Source: Daphnia pulex
Taxonomy: Eukaryota; Arthropoda; Branchiopoda; Diplostraca; Daphniidae
Direction: 5' to 3'
NCBI RefSeq assembly: GCF_021134715.1
Contig: NC_060024.1
Location: forward strand, 13,442,974 to 13,506,973
DNA length: 64,000 nucleotides
The notes beneath the pieces were generated by a model. The model was not told the origin of the DNA, ran no database searches, and saw nothing but the letters and a program-made list of their open reading frames with translations. This document shows positions 20,735 to 34,048 of this stretch, piece after piece; within the stretch, counting starts at the first letter, position 1, and every line of letters starts with the position of its first letter. The position numbers were made by a program, and so were the translations under genes.

Positions 20735-22367
20735 ATGATTTACATTACTCTGATTACTTTTACGTCATGGCTGCTGACTCTGACTGTCGGGCAGAATTTA
20801 GTCCTCATTGGGGGTAATCTGAGAGTAGACAACGCCATTGTTTGGGAAAAGATGGTTAAACTGGCTGTAAGTAAATATTTTGTCGCCATGTTGTTGTATC
20901 TTTAATTGCATATTTTCCTAACCTAAAGCCTGTATTATTTGAATAAAGGGTGGACAGGATGTGGCTCGGATTGGAGTCGTTTCGGCTTCGGATGATGTAA
21001 CAACTGAAGGGGACAGAGTAATTGGCACTTTTCTGCGACTAGGAGTCAAAGTGACTGGCATTCCTGTGAATGAATCTCGAGTTAACGATACTGCTGTGGT
21101 AAGCACTTGTATTGCACTTATTCGATTAAAAAATAATTGATTAATTTCGAAATGTAGGCCAACTTAATCATGCAACAGACTGGCATTTTCATCGTGGAAG
21201 ATTCAGAAGATAAACCTGACAGCTTTTGGAACAGGTTCACTTCATTAATTCGTCCTACTGGTTCGCCTGGGGAACCACCTATGGGTGTTGTCTGTTACGA
21301 AACTTCCAGTTACAAACGACAGAATCTTCTTGAAATGCTTCGGCCGTCAGGTGTCGATTCTCCGGTGTTGAGAGCTATCCAGTCAGTTCTTAAAAAAGGC
21401 GGAATGGTGGCCGGCAATGCTGCCATTATGGTAAGTTATTTTCTACCGAACTATTTGGGAGACTTGATTGTGTGATTTATTTGATGGCATTTAGGGCAAG
21501 GCGCCTGTGATTATCAGTGGCGATTCAATCAGCTCTTTATTGGCTGGTACTCGTTTCTTTTCTTCGCCTCGAGATCAATTTTCGTTCCGCAAGGAAGGAG
21601 GCCTCGCTCTTCTCAACATGGACTACGTGATTGATAGCCATTTGAGTGAAAAAGGTCGAGAAATGCGAACTATCAGGACATTGTTGGAGAGCAACATCAC
21701 CAGAGGCATCGGCGTTGATGAAAATACAGCACTGGTTGTCAATAACCCATTGGCCATGCCTGTTGGCAAAGTATGAAGCAATTTATTTTATTTTATTGCA
21801 TATTTCCAACAACTTATTTTTCTATGATGGAACTTTTGAAGGTTGTCACTGCATTGGGTGTCATCAGTGGCGTCTTCTACGTTGATGTTTCCATGGTTCC
21901 CGCTGTGTCGATGATGAACGCTCTTTATGAGAATGTCATTTTCTCGTTTTTCACCGTCGACGATTCATTGGATTTCACCTCAGGTATTTGTTGATTAAGT
22001 AATTGCTTCGTGACTTTGTGTGACATGGATTTCTCTTTTGGCAGGGAAAGTCATTTATCCTTCGTGGAAGAAAAGGATGTTTGGCCTAGAGCAGTTCAAG
22101 AGTGCCGTTCCATCTGACGATATTTTTTCGCTTGTGTGGCCGTCCCAGTGGCGACAGACTGCCCTTCGGCTGATGAATTGTAACGAGATGAACGTGACTA
22201 GTCATTCACCAGCGTCGATCGTGCCTCTAGTTCCCGGCGTCACGGTCGTCTTCGATCGCTCAGGGGCCGTTGGGTTCGCAGCGAATTTACCCGATAACTT
22301 TAGCAACACATACGTCATATCTTTCCAAGGGATGTCCGCTTCTGTCAAGGTGCTCAGGATACTGTAA
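20735..22367 (+). CDS. Secreted cyanophycinase-like peptidase S51 family protein, probably without nucleophile
   Basis: Six exons (20735-20866, 20949-21098, 21158-21430, 21495-21770, 21842-21983, 22045-22367) give 431 residues. A signal peptide (MIYITLITFTSWLLTLTVG) leads to NLVLIGGNLRVDNA, ARIGVVSASDD, a region around GGMVAGNAAIM, RKEGGLALLNMDYVID-SH, and GIGVDENTALVV. The last block and the overall order are typical of cyanophycinase/peptidase S51. In active members the nucleophile elbow reads GTSAGA-like; here the aligned stretch is VAGNAA, so the catalytic Ser appears to be Asn. It may be non-catalytic, or use another residue. The C-terminal extension (from VIYPSWKKRMF) has no match I know. 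The upstream in-frame TTG codon at 20687 is ignored because the ATG directly precedes the signal peptide. A poly(A) signal is at 22482. Confidence 0.78.
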
Positions 22368-23131
22368 GCAAAAACCCCGATTCTTTTTGCATGTCGTAAT
22401 CGTCACTTGTACATGAGTTTTTAATTTCATTTCCCATTCGACAAACTTTCTTAAATTTTATTGTGTCTTTTAAAACGAACTAATAAAGTCAATCTTCGTC
22501 ATGTTTTGTCCATTAGAAAAAAAAGTAGAAACCTGCAGATCCTAGTCGTACTTAGCCATTAAATACATCAACTTGGTATTAATTTTGAGTGAGATTATAG
22601 ACATAATGTGAGACAAGCTTGTAAGATGAAAGGGTATGGCGATGTCTTAGGATTTAGGATATTAGGATTATTAGAATATTTAATAGGGCTTATTGGTTAA
22701 AGTTGATCTAATGAACATTAATTGACTCAGAAAGGTGTGCTCTGACTTTCCACCATACCCCGACAATTTAAATTCCATTCAATCCTAGCACAAGATCCAT
22801 CTAGCTCTGGAAACACGTATTTCACCATGTATTCATGATCATGAACGCCAATAATGCGACAATACCTTGGGGGGATGGTTTTGTGTGTACTGTTGTTCGT
22901 ACAACACAGGAAATTTGTTATGGCCATGTAGCTTTTGGTACAATCAACAAATTGTATCTTTTCAATCTGCCTCCTTGTTATCGCTCTAATCCTAGTCTAA
23001 CAAACGATAAAGTGAAATGTTCAAACAACTATGTAGTTCTGTTTGTTTCTCTGTTGGACATTTTACTGGACGTTTTTCAGTACAGTCTTTTGCTGCATTT
23101 GGATATTGTCCTGTTGACTTTCTTGTCCAAA
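22368..23131. other. Intergenic, 3' UTR then upstream of the FKBP gene
   Basis: An ORF overlapping 22835-23323 merges with the FKBP first exon by chance; codons upstream of the ATG at 23132 show no protein-like features. Confidence 0.4.
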
Positions 23132-23747
23132 ATGAAAAGCTTTTTCAAACTGCCGTTTGCTATGCTATTCCTGTTGATTGCAGTCAAAGCGCAAGAACAA
23201 CAACTAATTATCGAAGTCCTTTATATGCCTACTGATTGCCCGATTAAATCGCAAAATTTGGACATTTTAACTACGGACTACACCGGAACGCTTGAGGACG
23301 GCACCGTCTTTGATTCCAGGTAAAGTAATTAAGAAAGCACCTTAATAACTTTTTCAGTTTATTATACATTTTTTTTTCGATTCAAATTTCAGTGTTGGCG
23401 GAGAACCTTTCAGCTTTACATTGGGAGTCGGAGAAGTGATTAAAGGATGGGATATGGTAATTTCACAAGCGTTATCATCAATACAGCTTATCATGTACAG
23501 CATCTAAATTTTTCATCTTACGCGATAGGGTTTGCTGGATATGTGTGTGACGGAACGACGCAAGTTGACCATTCCGCCATCATTGGCTTATGGTGAGCAA
23601 GGAACCAGTGACGGAGTCATCCCACCAAGTAAATTACATTCACAAAAACTGATACAAGAGATATGAAATAATAATTTTTTTTTTATTTATTTTTAAGACG
23701 CTACTATCATTTTCGATGTTGAATTGTTGGGAATCAATCGGCCGTAA
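23132..23747 (+). CDS. FKBP2: FKBP-type peptidyl-prolyl isomerase of the secretory pathway (FKBP2-like)
   Basis: Four exons (23132-23319, 23393-23456, 23529-23628, 23698-23747) give 133 residues. A signal peptide (SFFKLPFAMLFLLIAVKA) is followed by one complete FKBP domain: DCPIKSQ, DYTGTLEDGTVFDSS, GEVIKGWDMGLLDMC, TERRKLTIPPSLAYGEQG, IPPNATIIFDVELLGI. The two cysteines (TDC and DMC) match the disulfide of the FKBP2/FKBP14 ER group. FKBP2 enzymes catalyse proline cis-trans isomerisation on folding secretory proteins. Unlike vertebrate FKBP2 it ends GINRP, with no visible ER-retention tetrapeptide, so it may be exported or retained by other means. No EF-hands follow, which argues against FKBP14. 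Confidence 0.88.
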
Positions 23748-24610
23748 CGAACTACCTACTATTAAGACCCAGACCCCTTAATATCTTTGTTTTGTCGAAA
23801 AGGTGATAGCTTTAAATAATGTATCAAATAGGAAGAATTAATTTGAGAAATAGTTCTTTTTATTTGTAATTATCTTTGAAGTTAACAAGGAATAAAAAAT
23901 TAGTATCCCTCATTTGAGAGAAATTAAAGAGATTTTAAGAGAAAAATTAAAAAAATTAAAATAATTAGTTTGAAAAAAAATTAAATGGCCAACCTTTGCA
24001 GCTTGGGGAGATTTCTGTGACGTGCTACACCGACGGAAGTTAGTAAGTATTTTAGTTGCAGCACTTAAGCGTACAAAACACATTATAACGGGAAATGTTT
24101 GCATGTACTAACCTTTTTAAATTGACTACCTAAAGGATGCGATTGTTTTCGAACCGGATAAGGCATACCATTTGGGAGCAAAAAAAGGCGATATGCAAAT
24201 ATAGTTGATCACACGTTCTTTCACAATCAAATAAGCTGACGCACCTGCAAAGAGTGAATAATGGGATTTTGAAGGTCGTGCTGACACTGCTGAGTCGTCA
24301 TGGACTTGGAAATCCCCTTTGCTGTTTACTTTGAAATTTTGCCAATGTCAAGCCTCACACGCGTGATTCGGCGAGGAGGTTCTCTGCCTGGATTTTTGAT
24401 TTCACCTCCATCAAGGGCAGTTTTTACAATGAGTTAACAGTGACTGTGCAATTCACAGTCAATGCGCCATTCTGCTTTGTAAAATAGGCCGGCCTTTCCC
24501 ATTTTGTTATTGCACGTTTTGTCATTTTTATTTGGGGTTATCAAAGCCATCAGGTTCCAGTTGTAGCTTCACTTTCATTCAACACGGACGTTCTTTTATA
24601 TTCCCGAAAA
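23748..24610. other. Intergenic, no gene seen
   Basis: AT-rich 3' flank of the FKBP gene (AATAAA near 23891) and upstream sequence of the peroxidase gene. Confidence 0.4.
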
Positions 24611-27600
24611 ATGGACCGAAAGCGACTAATTCTTGGCTACGTAGTGCTGTTTTTGAATTTTCAGATTGGCAAGTTCGCTCGTTCAGACCATCATCGCATC
24701 AAACGACAGATAGAGTTTGGGGCGAATGTCGACGAATTTCTCGGCCGCAGTTTATTTCGCCCATTTTCCAACGGTAATTCTGATTCCATACTTGATATTA
24801 TATTACAACGATGCTATAACTTTATTACCATTTGCCTTACAAAAAGGGGGATTTATTGCGAGCCAAACAGGATTCGACATTCGTTTTATAACCAATGCAC
24901 AACTTGATGCGGAAAGCAGGTGCCCCGTTATTAACGTCAAGTCAATTACAGCGAATTACTTAAAAGTAATTTTTAATTAAATGTTTAATTTTTAGCCAAG
25001 CTTCCGACCGAATCAGCGACATCATCCGCTTTGAGGAGTCCCTGATCGAGAACGAAATCCGCATTCAACCTAACACGGCTGCCTTTAGCCATTTAAAGAT
25101 AGTTCAACCTACGGCCGACGCTCAGCAGTTGGCACGGGAGGCCCTTCTTGTCATCGAAGCTACTCGCCAACTTCAGCGAAAGTATACAGGCACTTAAACC
25201 TAAATCATTTGTTCTTGTTGGCTAATTGTATGATTATTTCTTATTGCTATTAACCGCTGATGGGTAATTGGGTATAGATTCAACCTGACGCCGGTAGAGA
25301 CTGGTTTGGATCTCACATTCCACTCGACTCGCCAGACTATCCAGTTTCCTGCTTGCCGATCCAAACCTCCGTGCATGCAACACTTTGGATCCGGCGTCAA
25401 GTACCGAACAATCGACGGATCGTGTAATAATTTAGAGAAACCATCTTGGGGCATGGCTCGATCGACATTTCAGCGCATCCTTCCTCCCGCTTACAGCGAC
25501 GGTTTGCAACTTTGATCTTTTAAATTTGTGTAGGGGAAAATAATGTTAAAAAATACTTTGGTTCAAATGAATGTTTAAACAGGTGTCTTTGCGCCAAGAA
25601 TAGCCATGGATGGAACAACCCTTCCTAGTGCACGCTTCATCAGCCTTGTAATAGTCTCTCATCACGATGCTCCACGGGCTGACTTGTCGCTGTTGTGGAT
25701 GGTCTTCGGTTGGAATTTAATTTAAATAATTTTACCAAATTATTCGAATAGTTAATACGATTTTGCTTATATTTGCAGGTCAGTTTATCGATCATGACCT
25801 GACATTGTCGCCAACCTTTGTCTTGTGTAAGAAATCTTCATCTGTTAGTTAACGCGTACGTACTTTACCATGTAAAATTGGTTTAGCTGACAATTCCGGA
25901 ATTGAATGCTGCTCGGCAGATGGCGGATCGATGCTGCCAGAATCTTCACGCCATCCACAGTGTTTGCCCATTGAAATCCCAGCTGATGATCCGTTTTACC
26001 GCAATTTCAATCAACGTTGCATGAATTTTGTCCGAACCACGCCCGGATTACGACCCGATTGCAACTTTGGATACGCCGAACAAGTATACACATTGAATTC
26101 GAATTGATCTTTTTTAAAAGCATGTCAATGATTATATTTTTTTATCAGTTGAACGAGCTCACTCACTGGCTGGATGGATCTCAAATGTAAAAAAAAAATC
26201 TTGCTATGATGATCGAGTTTGAAGTGTGATTTTAAATCTAATTAGTTTTATCGTTCCAGCTACGGTAGCGATGCAGAAACAATGACGAAATTGCGTGATT
26301 TCCATCAGGGAAGACTACGTTCTACTAGATTTAATGGAAGGTCAATTGTTCCGCTGGATCCCAAGTCTAATGTCACTCGGACGGAAGACTGCAAGACTAG
26401 TTCTTGTTACATAGCTGGTATTTCTACATCAGTTTATAATCTTTCTTAAATAAAATTGTTAAATTCAATATTGAAAATGCAGGAGACATAAGAGTTACTG
26501 AGCAACCACAACTTACAGTGATACACACGCTTTGGATGAGAGAGCACAACCAAATTGCTGCTGAATTATCTCGTCTCAATCCTGGCTGGAGTGACGAAAA
26601 CATTTTCCAGGAAGCTCGTCGTATTGTCATAGCCGAATATCAGTTCATAATCTACAACGAATTCCTTCCGATTATTCTAGGTACGAATAATTTTGATACG
26701 GGGGTTATAAATATGAAGTAAAACAAAAAGTCAATTATCTGATAAAATTTCAATGTAAAGGTAAACGATACATGGATACTTTTAACTTGAGCATATCCCA
26801 ATCGTCGTTATACTACGGAAACGGTGATTACGATGCAACAATTGACCCGTCCATACAAAATGAATTCGCCACTGCTGCCTACCGGATGGGCCATTCTCTC
26901 GTTCAAGGTCTTGTCAAGTGAGTGTGACATTATTCAATTTACGAAATTTTACTATTTACAATTGTCGTTGAATAAAACGGGAAATTGTATGTATATATAG
27001 ATTATTCAGCCAAAGCGGACAGGTAAATGAAGAAAGTTCGTTCACTCTCAGCAATATGTTGGATGCCGTTTCACCTATTGGCAAAGACTCTGCTTGGATG
27101 GATGAAGCTTTGCGGGGATTGCTCGAACAACCGATGCAGAACTTCGATTCATCATTTACTCCGGAAATAACCAACAAACTCTTTCGGTGTGTATCGTTTG
27201 TTTTTAAAATGTCATACAAAATCTAAAAAAGGATGTTTCAAACATTTGTCACCTTCTTGCAGTGGTGAAAAACCATTTGGAATGGATTTGGTGGCACTGA
27301 ACATTCAACGAGGTAAGACCAAATACTTGTTCTTCTTAGTATAATACGTTTTTTAAATAAATTGTACATTGAATTTTTAAAGGTCGAGATCATGGAATAC
27401 CTGGCTACAATAGTTACCGAGAAATTTGTGGGATGAAAAGAGCAGATCATTTCCGTGGATTATCTCCCCAGATACCAGATGATGTGAGTTAAGCGAACCA
27501 TGAATAAGTCACTCCTACTTTAACGATATGTGAATACTGATTATTTTTCTCGTTTAGATGATAACACAGCTCAAGCACATCTATCGATCTGTGGACGATG

Positions 27601-28093
27601 TAGATCTCTTTGTAGGTGGGATACTGGAGACTCCAGTTTATGACAGTCTCGTTGGGCCCACGTTTCTGTGCATCATTGGAGACCAATTCGCACGGTTGAA
27701 AAAAGCTGATCGCTTCTTTTACGACGCTGGCAACCAGCTTCATTCTTTTAATCAAAGTAAATTGTAGATCAATAGTATTAACCATATTTTTTTCAATTAA
27801 TATAATTTTCTGTCTATTCAACAGGGCAAATAGAGGAAATTCGTAAGGCGAGTTTAGCCAGAATTATCTGTGACCATAGCGATGGTACCATTCGCATTAT
27901 TCAACCTCTAGCGTTGCGAACTCCTGGAGAAATGTAATAGAAACATTACAGCAATAATTATCAATAGCACAAAAGATTAATGTCATTCCTCGGGTATATT
28001 TAAAAAAAAAACAGAAACGGCAGGAAAAGGTGCGATGGACCATCAATTTCACGACTAAATTTTGAAGCTTGGGCAGGAGAACCGATCTTCTAA
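24611..28093 (+). CDS. Animal haem peroxidase (chorion peroxidase / peroxinectin-like)
   Basis: Seventeen exons assemble in frame to 763 residues: signal peptide (LILGYVVLFLNFQIGKFA), a pro-region with KRQ, then the peroxidase domain from about residue 145. Landmarks in order: CRSKPPCMQHFGS, YRTIDGSCNNL, GQFIDHDLTLSP (distal His), CCSADGG, CLPIEIP, RTTPG, LHTLW-type VIHTLWMREHNQIA, AAYRMGHSLVQG (proximal His), NIQRGRDHGIPGYN, DVDLFVGGILETP, and the C-terminal RKRC...W segment. The last short exon (28015-28093) is supported because these enzymes end with a conserved Cys and Trp; reading through at 27934 would stop at once. These secreted enzymes oxidise substrates with H2O2 in egg-shell or cuticle hardening and in haemocyte adhesion. 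I see no RGD or KGD adhesion motif in the parts translated. Subfamily assignment is inference. Confidence 0.93.
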
Positions 28094-29442
28094 CGTCAAC
28101 CCTATATCGTATTTATAAATTCTGTCTTGCGCGCGTGAGTTATCCTCTTTTTAAGACTGGCCTGCTTTGAGTATTTGGAAATCAGTTTTTAATTTAACAT
28201 ATTAATCTGCGATTCACGCCAGTCGGATGCTGGGGTTTCCTGTTTTTTAAAGGGAACATTTAATGGAAAACGGAAAAAAACAATGAAAAGTTTACGTAAA
28301 TAAATACATTGAGATGTGCACTCGATGCTCAAGTGCATGATATCACCACCGCATTTCACCAAAAATGAAACGAGTTCGTTTCCTGGTCCCTCCCAAATGC
28401 ATAATTTCTCTGCTGTATACCTACAGTCTGAATGTCTGCTTTATATCAATATAAAGTCAAATGCTAAACCATGACACAATTATAACGTACTGTATAATAC
28501 AATATTATACTTATAGATACAAAATACAATGTTATGTATATTGCACCTATAAACCACCCCGCGGTCTGTTAGTCACCCTGGTGATAAAGGTCTTCTATCA
28601 TTATGGTCGGAACTCATGAAACGAAACCTCGTTATATATACTTGGCTAATCGGTCTTGCGCTCCGACCTTCACTTCTGAGAGACGTCCGATTAGAGCAGA
28701 GGATCACTCGGTAATGCAAAGCGGTCAAATGTCTTAAAGCGCAGTCATTGGAGTGTACCCAGGTCCGAAAAATATATGAAATAACAATTGAAGACCCTTT
28801 GATTTGATTTGAGAGGATAGGTGCCTCTGACCATGGCTGTGCCATGAAGACCCTTTGATGTCCAAGATTTCTCCATGTCAACATGGGAGAACAACGGATT
28901 CTTACTCATAGTTTTTCAGGGCTTCTTTGTTGACTTCAACTTCGATAAACCATATGAATGCGAGTAGAGTAGAACACGCTTTCTAGTTAGACAAATGATT
29001 TTTCTTAAATCGAGTAATTTACTATCGTCTTTCTGAATGTATAATTCTAAGCAAAAACGGTTTTTTTTTTAAATCGAAAATTGTAATCCTTTATTATTTT
29101 ATTTTGAAAAAGCGTTCGACAATTGGCAACACTGTTAAACGTCGGTCTGACTCTGACTTGGCCACTCGTGTGCACTTTTATTTTTGTTTCGTAGGTTGAT
29201 CGTTTGTACACGCTTACACGTGTATTGTGTAGGAGTAAATCACATTTTAGTCAGCAATTCTATTATGTTGCATTAAGCTGGTTGAGATAACGGTATAGAT
29301 TAACTTTGATTAAGTCGGTTAATATACATAGTTTTCAAGTAAAAACATTACTTTTTCCTTTTACTGAACATGTCCTTTCTCAACACGTTTTGTCGTTTTC
29401 CAGAAAAAGGTTCATATTTTTTAAACAATCACACCCGCAAGA
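28094..29442. other. Intergenic between peroxidase and SMC6
   Basis: No supported gene. A 15-base direct repeat (TGAAGACCCTTTGAT) occurs at 28789 and 28845. A minus-strand open frame at 28573-28884 has no protein-like features. The SMC6 promoter should lie in the last few hundred bases. Confidence 0.4.
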
Positions 29443-32400
29443 ATGAAACGAGCTCGGAAAAGCAAAGAGTATACTCCACAAAAAAAAAGTGGAACTCCAG
29501 AACCTGAAACTTCTCATCAACTGATGGTAATGTAAAAAGTTTCTTTCTGGTCAAATTCTAGTTTTAATCAAAATTTTTAAGGCTCAATCTTCAGAAACAG
29601 CTGGGATGCTGAAACTAATTGTGCTAGAAAATTTTTTATGTCATGATCATCTGAAAGTGGAATTTAACAAAAAAATTAATTTCATCATTGGTAAGTGGTA
29701 ACTACGTAATTTATAATTAATATTATTTTATGTACATCTTTTTGTTGCAAAGGAAAAAACGGCAGTGGAAAAAGTGCAATCCTTACAGGAATAGTAGTTG
29801 CTCTTGGTGAAAGAGCTTCATCCACATGTCGTGGTCAAAGTTTAAAAGGTATTTTCAGATTTTTTCCCCTTGGTTGGGTTAATTAATGTATATTCTTAAT
29901 CCCATAAAGAGTTTATCAAAACTGGAAAATCCAAAGCTGTTGTCTCTGTTACTTTGCTAAATAAAGGGAAGGGTTCCTACAAGCGAAACACTTTTGGTGA
30001 TACCATAACAATTGAACGAACAATCAATGCTTCAGGAAGTGGAGGATACAGAATTCTCAACGAACATCGTATTATTCACGTTAACTTTTTCAAAGTGCTA
30101 ATTAATATTTTTTTATTTAATATTGTGTTTAAGGAAAACTCATCAGCAAAAAGCATAGTGATCTAGACAGAATCCTCGCTCAAATGAATATCCAAGTAGA
30201 CAATCCCGTGTGCATTTTAAACCAAGAGACAGCGAAGAACTTTTTGCACAATAACGACGCTCAGCAGAAATACAAGCTGTTTGAACGTGCAACACAAATA
30301 GATGCGATACATAACGAGTATTTAGTAGCAAAGGAAGAGATATCAAAAAGCAAGTCTTGCTTGGAAGAAAAGTTGCAGGTTTGTTTTCTATTTACAGATT
30401 ATTGTTGTTGCCAAGCGCTTTTTAAGTTAGCCTTCGATGAAATGCCTGTGTGTGACTTAACCAGCAATATCTGTACTTCTTAACTACTTTTAGAGTTTGA
30501 AATTTTTACATGCTGATGTGAATAAATGGAAGACCAAAAAGGAATGGTATGATGCAATCAATAAAGTCCATGACAAGAAAGAACAATTACAAAACGAAAT
30601 ACTTTGGGCACACGTTGAAGGTTTCGAGAATAAAGCGACTAAAGCATTACAAAAGAAGAAGAATCAGCTGTCGGAAATTGAAAAGGTATGTTTTTAGCTC
30701 TTGGAAGTTTCGGATGGTCACTTATTACTCATTTTTATTGTTAGACTCGTGAGAGAATGCAGGAACAAGAACAACAATCATTTAAATTGCAAGAAAAGTT
30801 TCAAACACACAAAGTCGACGCCGTCGATAAGAAAAAACAGGTTTTTTTTAAATTTTTTCCATTGATTAAGCATTCCCTAATAACTTAAGATTTTTTTAAA
30901 GGTACAAATTGCTAGAGAAAAATTCGTGGTTGTTGATAAACAATTAATCGAAATGAAGAATCGGAAAAAAACGGTAAATATTTAATACTTTTGCACTTCA
31001 GCATACAATTCTTGACACCATATTTTATACACAAGTATGTAAACGCATATTTTTATGTAGTTTCAGCATGATCTTGGGCAATTGGGCACTGAAAAGCAAC
31101 GTCTCATGAAAGATAAGACAGATCTAATCAAAGAAATTGAAAATTTAAAGAAAACGTACGTGTTAATTGCCAAAATTTTACATATTTGATTCAAATTGAT
31201 TTTTTATTGGCAGTTACGGCGACAGCGAACATGCTCAAGAAAAGGCGAGACGAGAAACTAGTTTACATCAGTTAAAGGAAAAGTTTGAATCTTTTGATTC
31301 ATCGCGAAAAGTTTCTGAACATCAGGTCGAACAGCTAAAAAATGCTTGTATTCAATTGAGGAATGAAACTGTGGATGTGAAGAGTGAATCAACGCGTTTT
31401 CACAATAGCTTAGGTAAATACTGTCACAGGTGGTTAGAAACCATGTTTAATCTGATTACAATTTTACTACAGAAAATAAGAAAAAGACACTGGCTCAGCT
31501 CCAAAAATCAGATTCAAACTCATGTGCAGTCTATGGAGATTGGGTCCCTAAATTGCTTCAAAGAATTGACAGAACGTCGTTTAGGGGATCAAAGCCTAAA
31601 GGGCCAATCGGTATAAAGAGATATGATCAAGCTACTGTTCTTCGTATAATCTTAAAGGTTTTTTCCCCTTCACATTTTCCTTTTACGTAATTAGGTTCTT
31701 ACATTAAACTTCGAGATAGATCTTGGGCACCTGTAGTAGAGCATTATTTTGGACAGAGGCTTTCAGGTTTTGTTTGCTCCAATGATGAAGACGCGAAGTT
31801 ACTCCAGAAAATAGTCCACGAGGAGGTGCCGCGAAACGGACAAGCTCCAAAAATTCTTGTTTCGTGTTCGAATGGCCAGGTATTTCGCGTAATCTTTCAG
31901 TTTCTAAGTTTTCTATTTTTATCTCAAAATTATTAGATTCATGACGTTAGAGAGCACAAAGTTCATTGCAGTGAGGAATTGCTAAGCAAAGATATCCATT
32001 GTTTAATGGATATGTTGATAATTGATGATAACGATGTTACGAATGTCCTGATAGACTTAAACGGCATTGAACAAGTTCTCCTCGTTGGTAAAGACCGAGA
32101 TGCGTGCTATTTAATGGCGGATTCCTCTCGAGTGCCTTATAATTGCAAAAGTGCAATCACCAAAGAAGGAAATACTTATCATCCGGATCCAAATTATCGT
32201 TCTTACTGTGGAAGAGTAAGAAATACGGCAAGATATCTTCAAGCTTCGGTGGAAGACGCAATTCGGTAATTAATTGTTCACTATTTAACTTGTTGCGTCT
32301 TAATTTGACCTCTATATGAAAGGAATTTACAACAAGACATTGAAAACCTGCAACGCGATGAAATAAGAATCGGTCAACTCTTCAAAAACCTCAGTATGCA

Positions 32401-34048
32401 AATTCAAAATAATGAAAGACAGTTAAAACACGAAGAATCAAAACTCTCGTCAACGCGGAAAGAAATAATTGATATTGTTATGAAAAAAAGGGCGATCGAG
32501 GAAGAAAATGTCGAAGGCAATTCTACGGATGTTCTGGCTTTGGTATTAATTTTTTAAAAGTTGTTTTAAGTGCGTACATGAAATCATAAACTACTTAATC
32601 TCATAGGAAGAAGATTTAGTTGACGTGGAAAAGAAGTTGGAAAGGATTGATGAAGATTTCCAAACCAAGAGTGACAATTTCGAAGAACTAAAGCGCGAGC
32701 TGGAAAAATTACAGCAAATAGCTGACCAGCACCAGACCACTATTTCTTCTTTGATGACAAACAGAGGGCCATTGCAGGTTTATTACAACCAACTGTTGCG
32801 TTAAAAGAGAATCTAAATTTCTTTATGTGTTTTTATATTTGGCAGGAATCATTTAGATTAATTGAATTCCAGCATCAAAACATCAAGGAGAAAATTGATA
32901 AGTTATCTACTAAGCTTACCAGCATGCAATCAAAGTTTGATGCTTTTGAATCAGATTATGAAGAAGCTAGGGCTAAAGCAGAATCGGAAGCCGCGTTGTC
33001 TGCACAGGCATCCTCTCGTGTACTAGTGACTAAGTGAGAGAATGATATTTCTTTCAGTTAAGAGTATTAATAACATGTAAAATTTTAGATCTTTAAAGAA
33101 CCTTTATTCAGAATTAAGACAATTAGAGAAGGAAGTCGTTGCACAAGAAAAGGAATTAGGATCTCGTGACCATGTTTTTGCAGAATATCGAAGGCGCAAA
33201 GTAGATTATGAACGAGCGTACTTGGAAGTCACCAGAGTACAGAGTTCTTTAGGGGTAATTTTTACTTAATAATAATACTTCTTCATGAAATGAAGTCTTT
33301 TGTGTGCATAGAAAATGATGGACATGAGCAAGAAGCGTAAAGATTTCATTAGCGTATTTCGCGATTGCATCGAATCAAGAACATTCAAAATATTTCGGGC
33401 CCTTTTGAGAACTCGTCACTATAGTGTAAGCTAATCTGTTTTCTCAACCTGTAATAGAGCATGAAATATTTTTATTTTAGGGAAAAATTTCGTTCGACCA
33501 CAGTAAAAAGACCCTTTCAATGATAGTTGTTCCACCTGGTCGTGATGAATCCTCTCAACCGGCTAAACGCGGTCGTGAAAGTGGTGCAACCGACATTCGA
33601 TCCTTAAGCGGTGGGGAACGGTCTTTCACGACGATTTGCTTCATTTTGTCCTTGTGGGAGGCCACCGAAAGCCCATTCAGAATCCTCGATGAGTTTGACG
33701 TATTTATGGTAAACCATTTGCCATGTATATTTTTTAAATTTTAAACTCAAATATTTAAGAAAGCTGATTTGGATTCCTCACTACCTATTCTTTGCGTAGG
33801 ACCACGTTAATCGGTCGCTCTGCATGGAGTTATTAGTTACTGAAGCAAGTGAGAAATCAGGCCGTCAATTTGTTTTTCTCACGCCACTTGGAGTGGATAA
33901 CCAACAATTGAATAATATGAACGACTTATTCATTTTCAGGTTTGCTATTTTTTTCCTTTTAACTATTAAATAAATTTTTAATTTACTTCATTACATTACT
34001 TGTAGGATGGATGATCCTGATCGTCATGAGGAAAGTAATCCTGTTTGA
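29443..34048 (+). CDS. SMC6: Structural maintenance of chromosomes protein 6
   Basis: About 21 short exons encode roughly 1,100 residues. The N-terminal ATPase half has [17 protein letters not shown], Walker [20 protein letters not shown] and RASSTCRGQ. Two long coiled-coil arms surround a hinge ([24 protein letters not shown] to about RNTARYL). The C-terminal half has the ABC signature [20 protein letters not shown] and Walker [29 protein letters not shown] is diagnostic of SMC6 among SMC proteins. With SMC5 and the NSE proteins it forms the SMC5/6 complex, acting in homologous recombination, replication-fork repair and silencing of extrachromosomal DNA. The start ATG leads a short basic tail ([15 protein letters not shown]) before the ATPase. 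The stop is at 34046-34048. All key residues look intact. Confidence 0.95.

Noticed and set aside
22835-23131. In-frame upstream extension of the FKBP gene to 22835
   Set aside because: The ATG at 23132 starts a proper signal peptide directly before the FKBP domain; the upstream codons look random.
28573-28884. Minus-strand 103-codon open frame between peroxidase and SMC6; also considered as a small nuclear RNA
   Set aside because: No recognisable domain, leader or splice sites, and no match to U1, U2, U4, U5, U6 or 5S sequences that I could recall.
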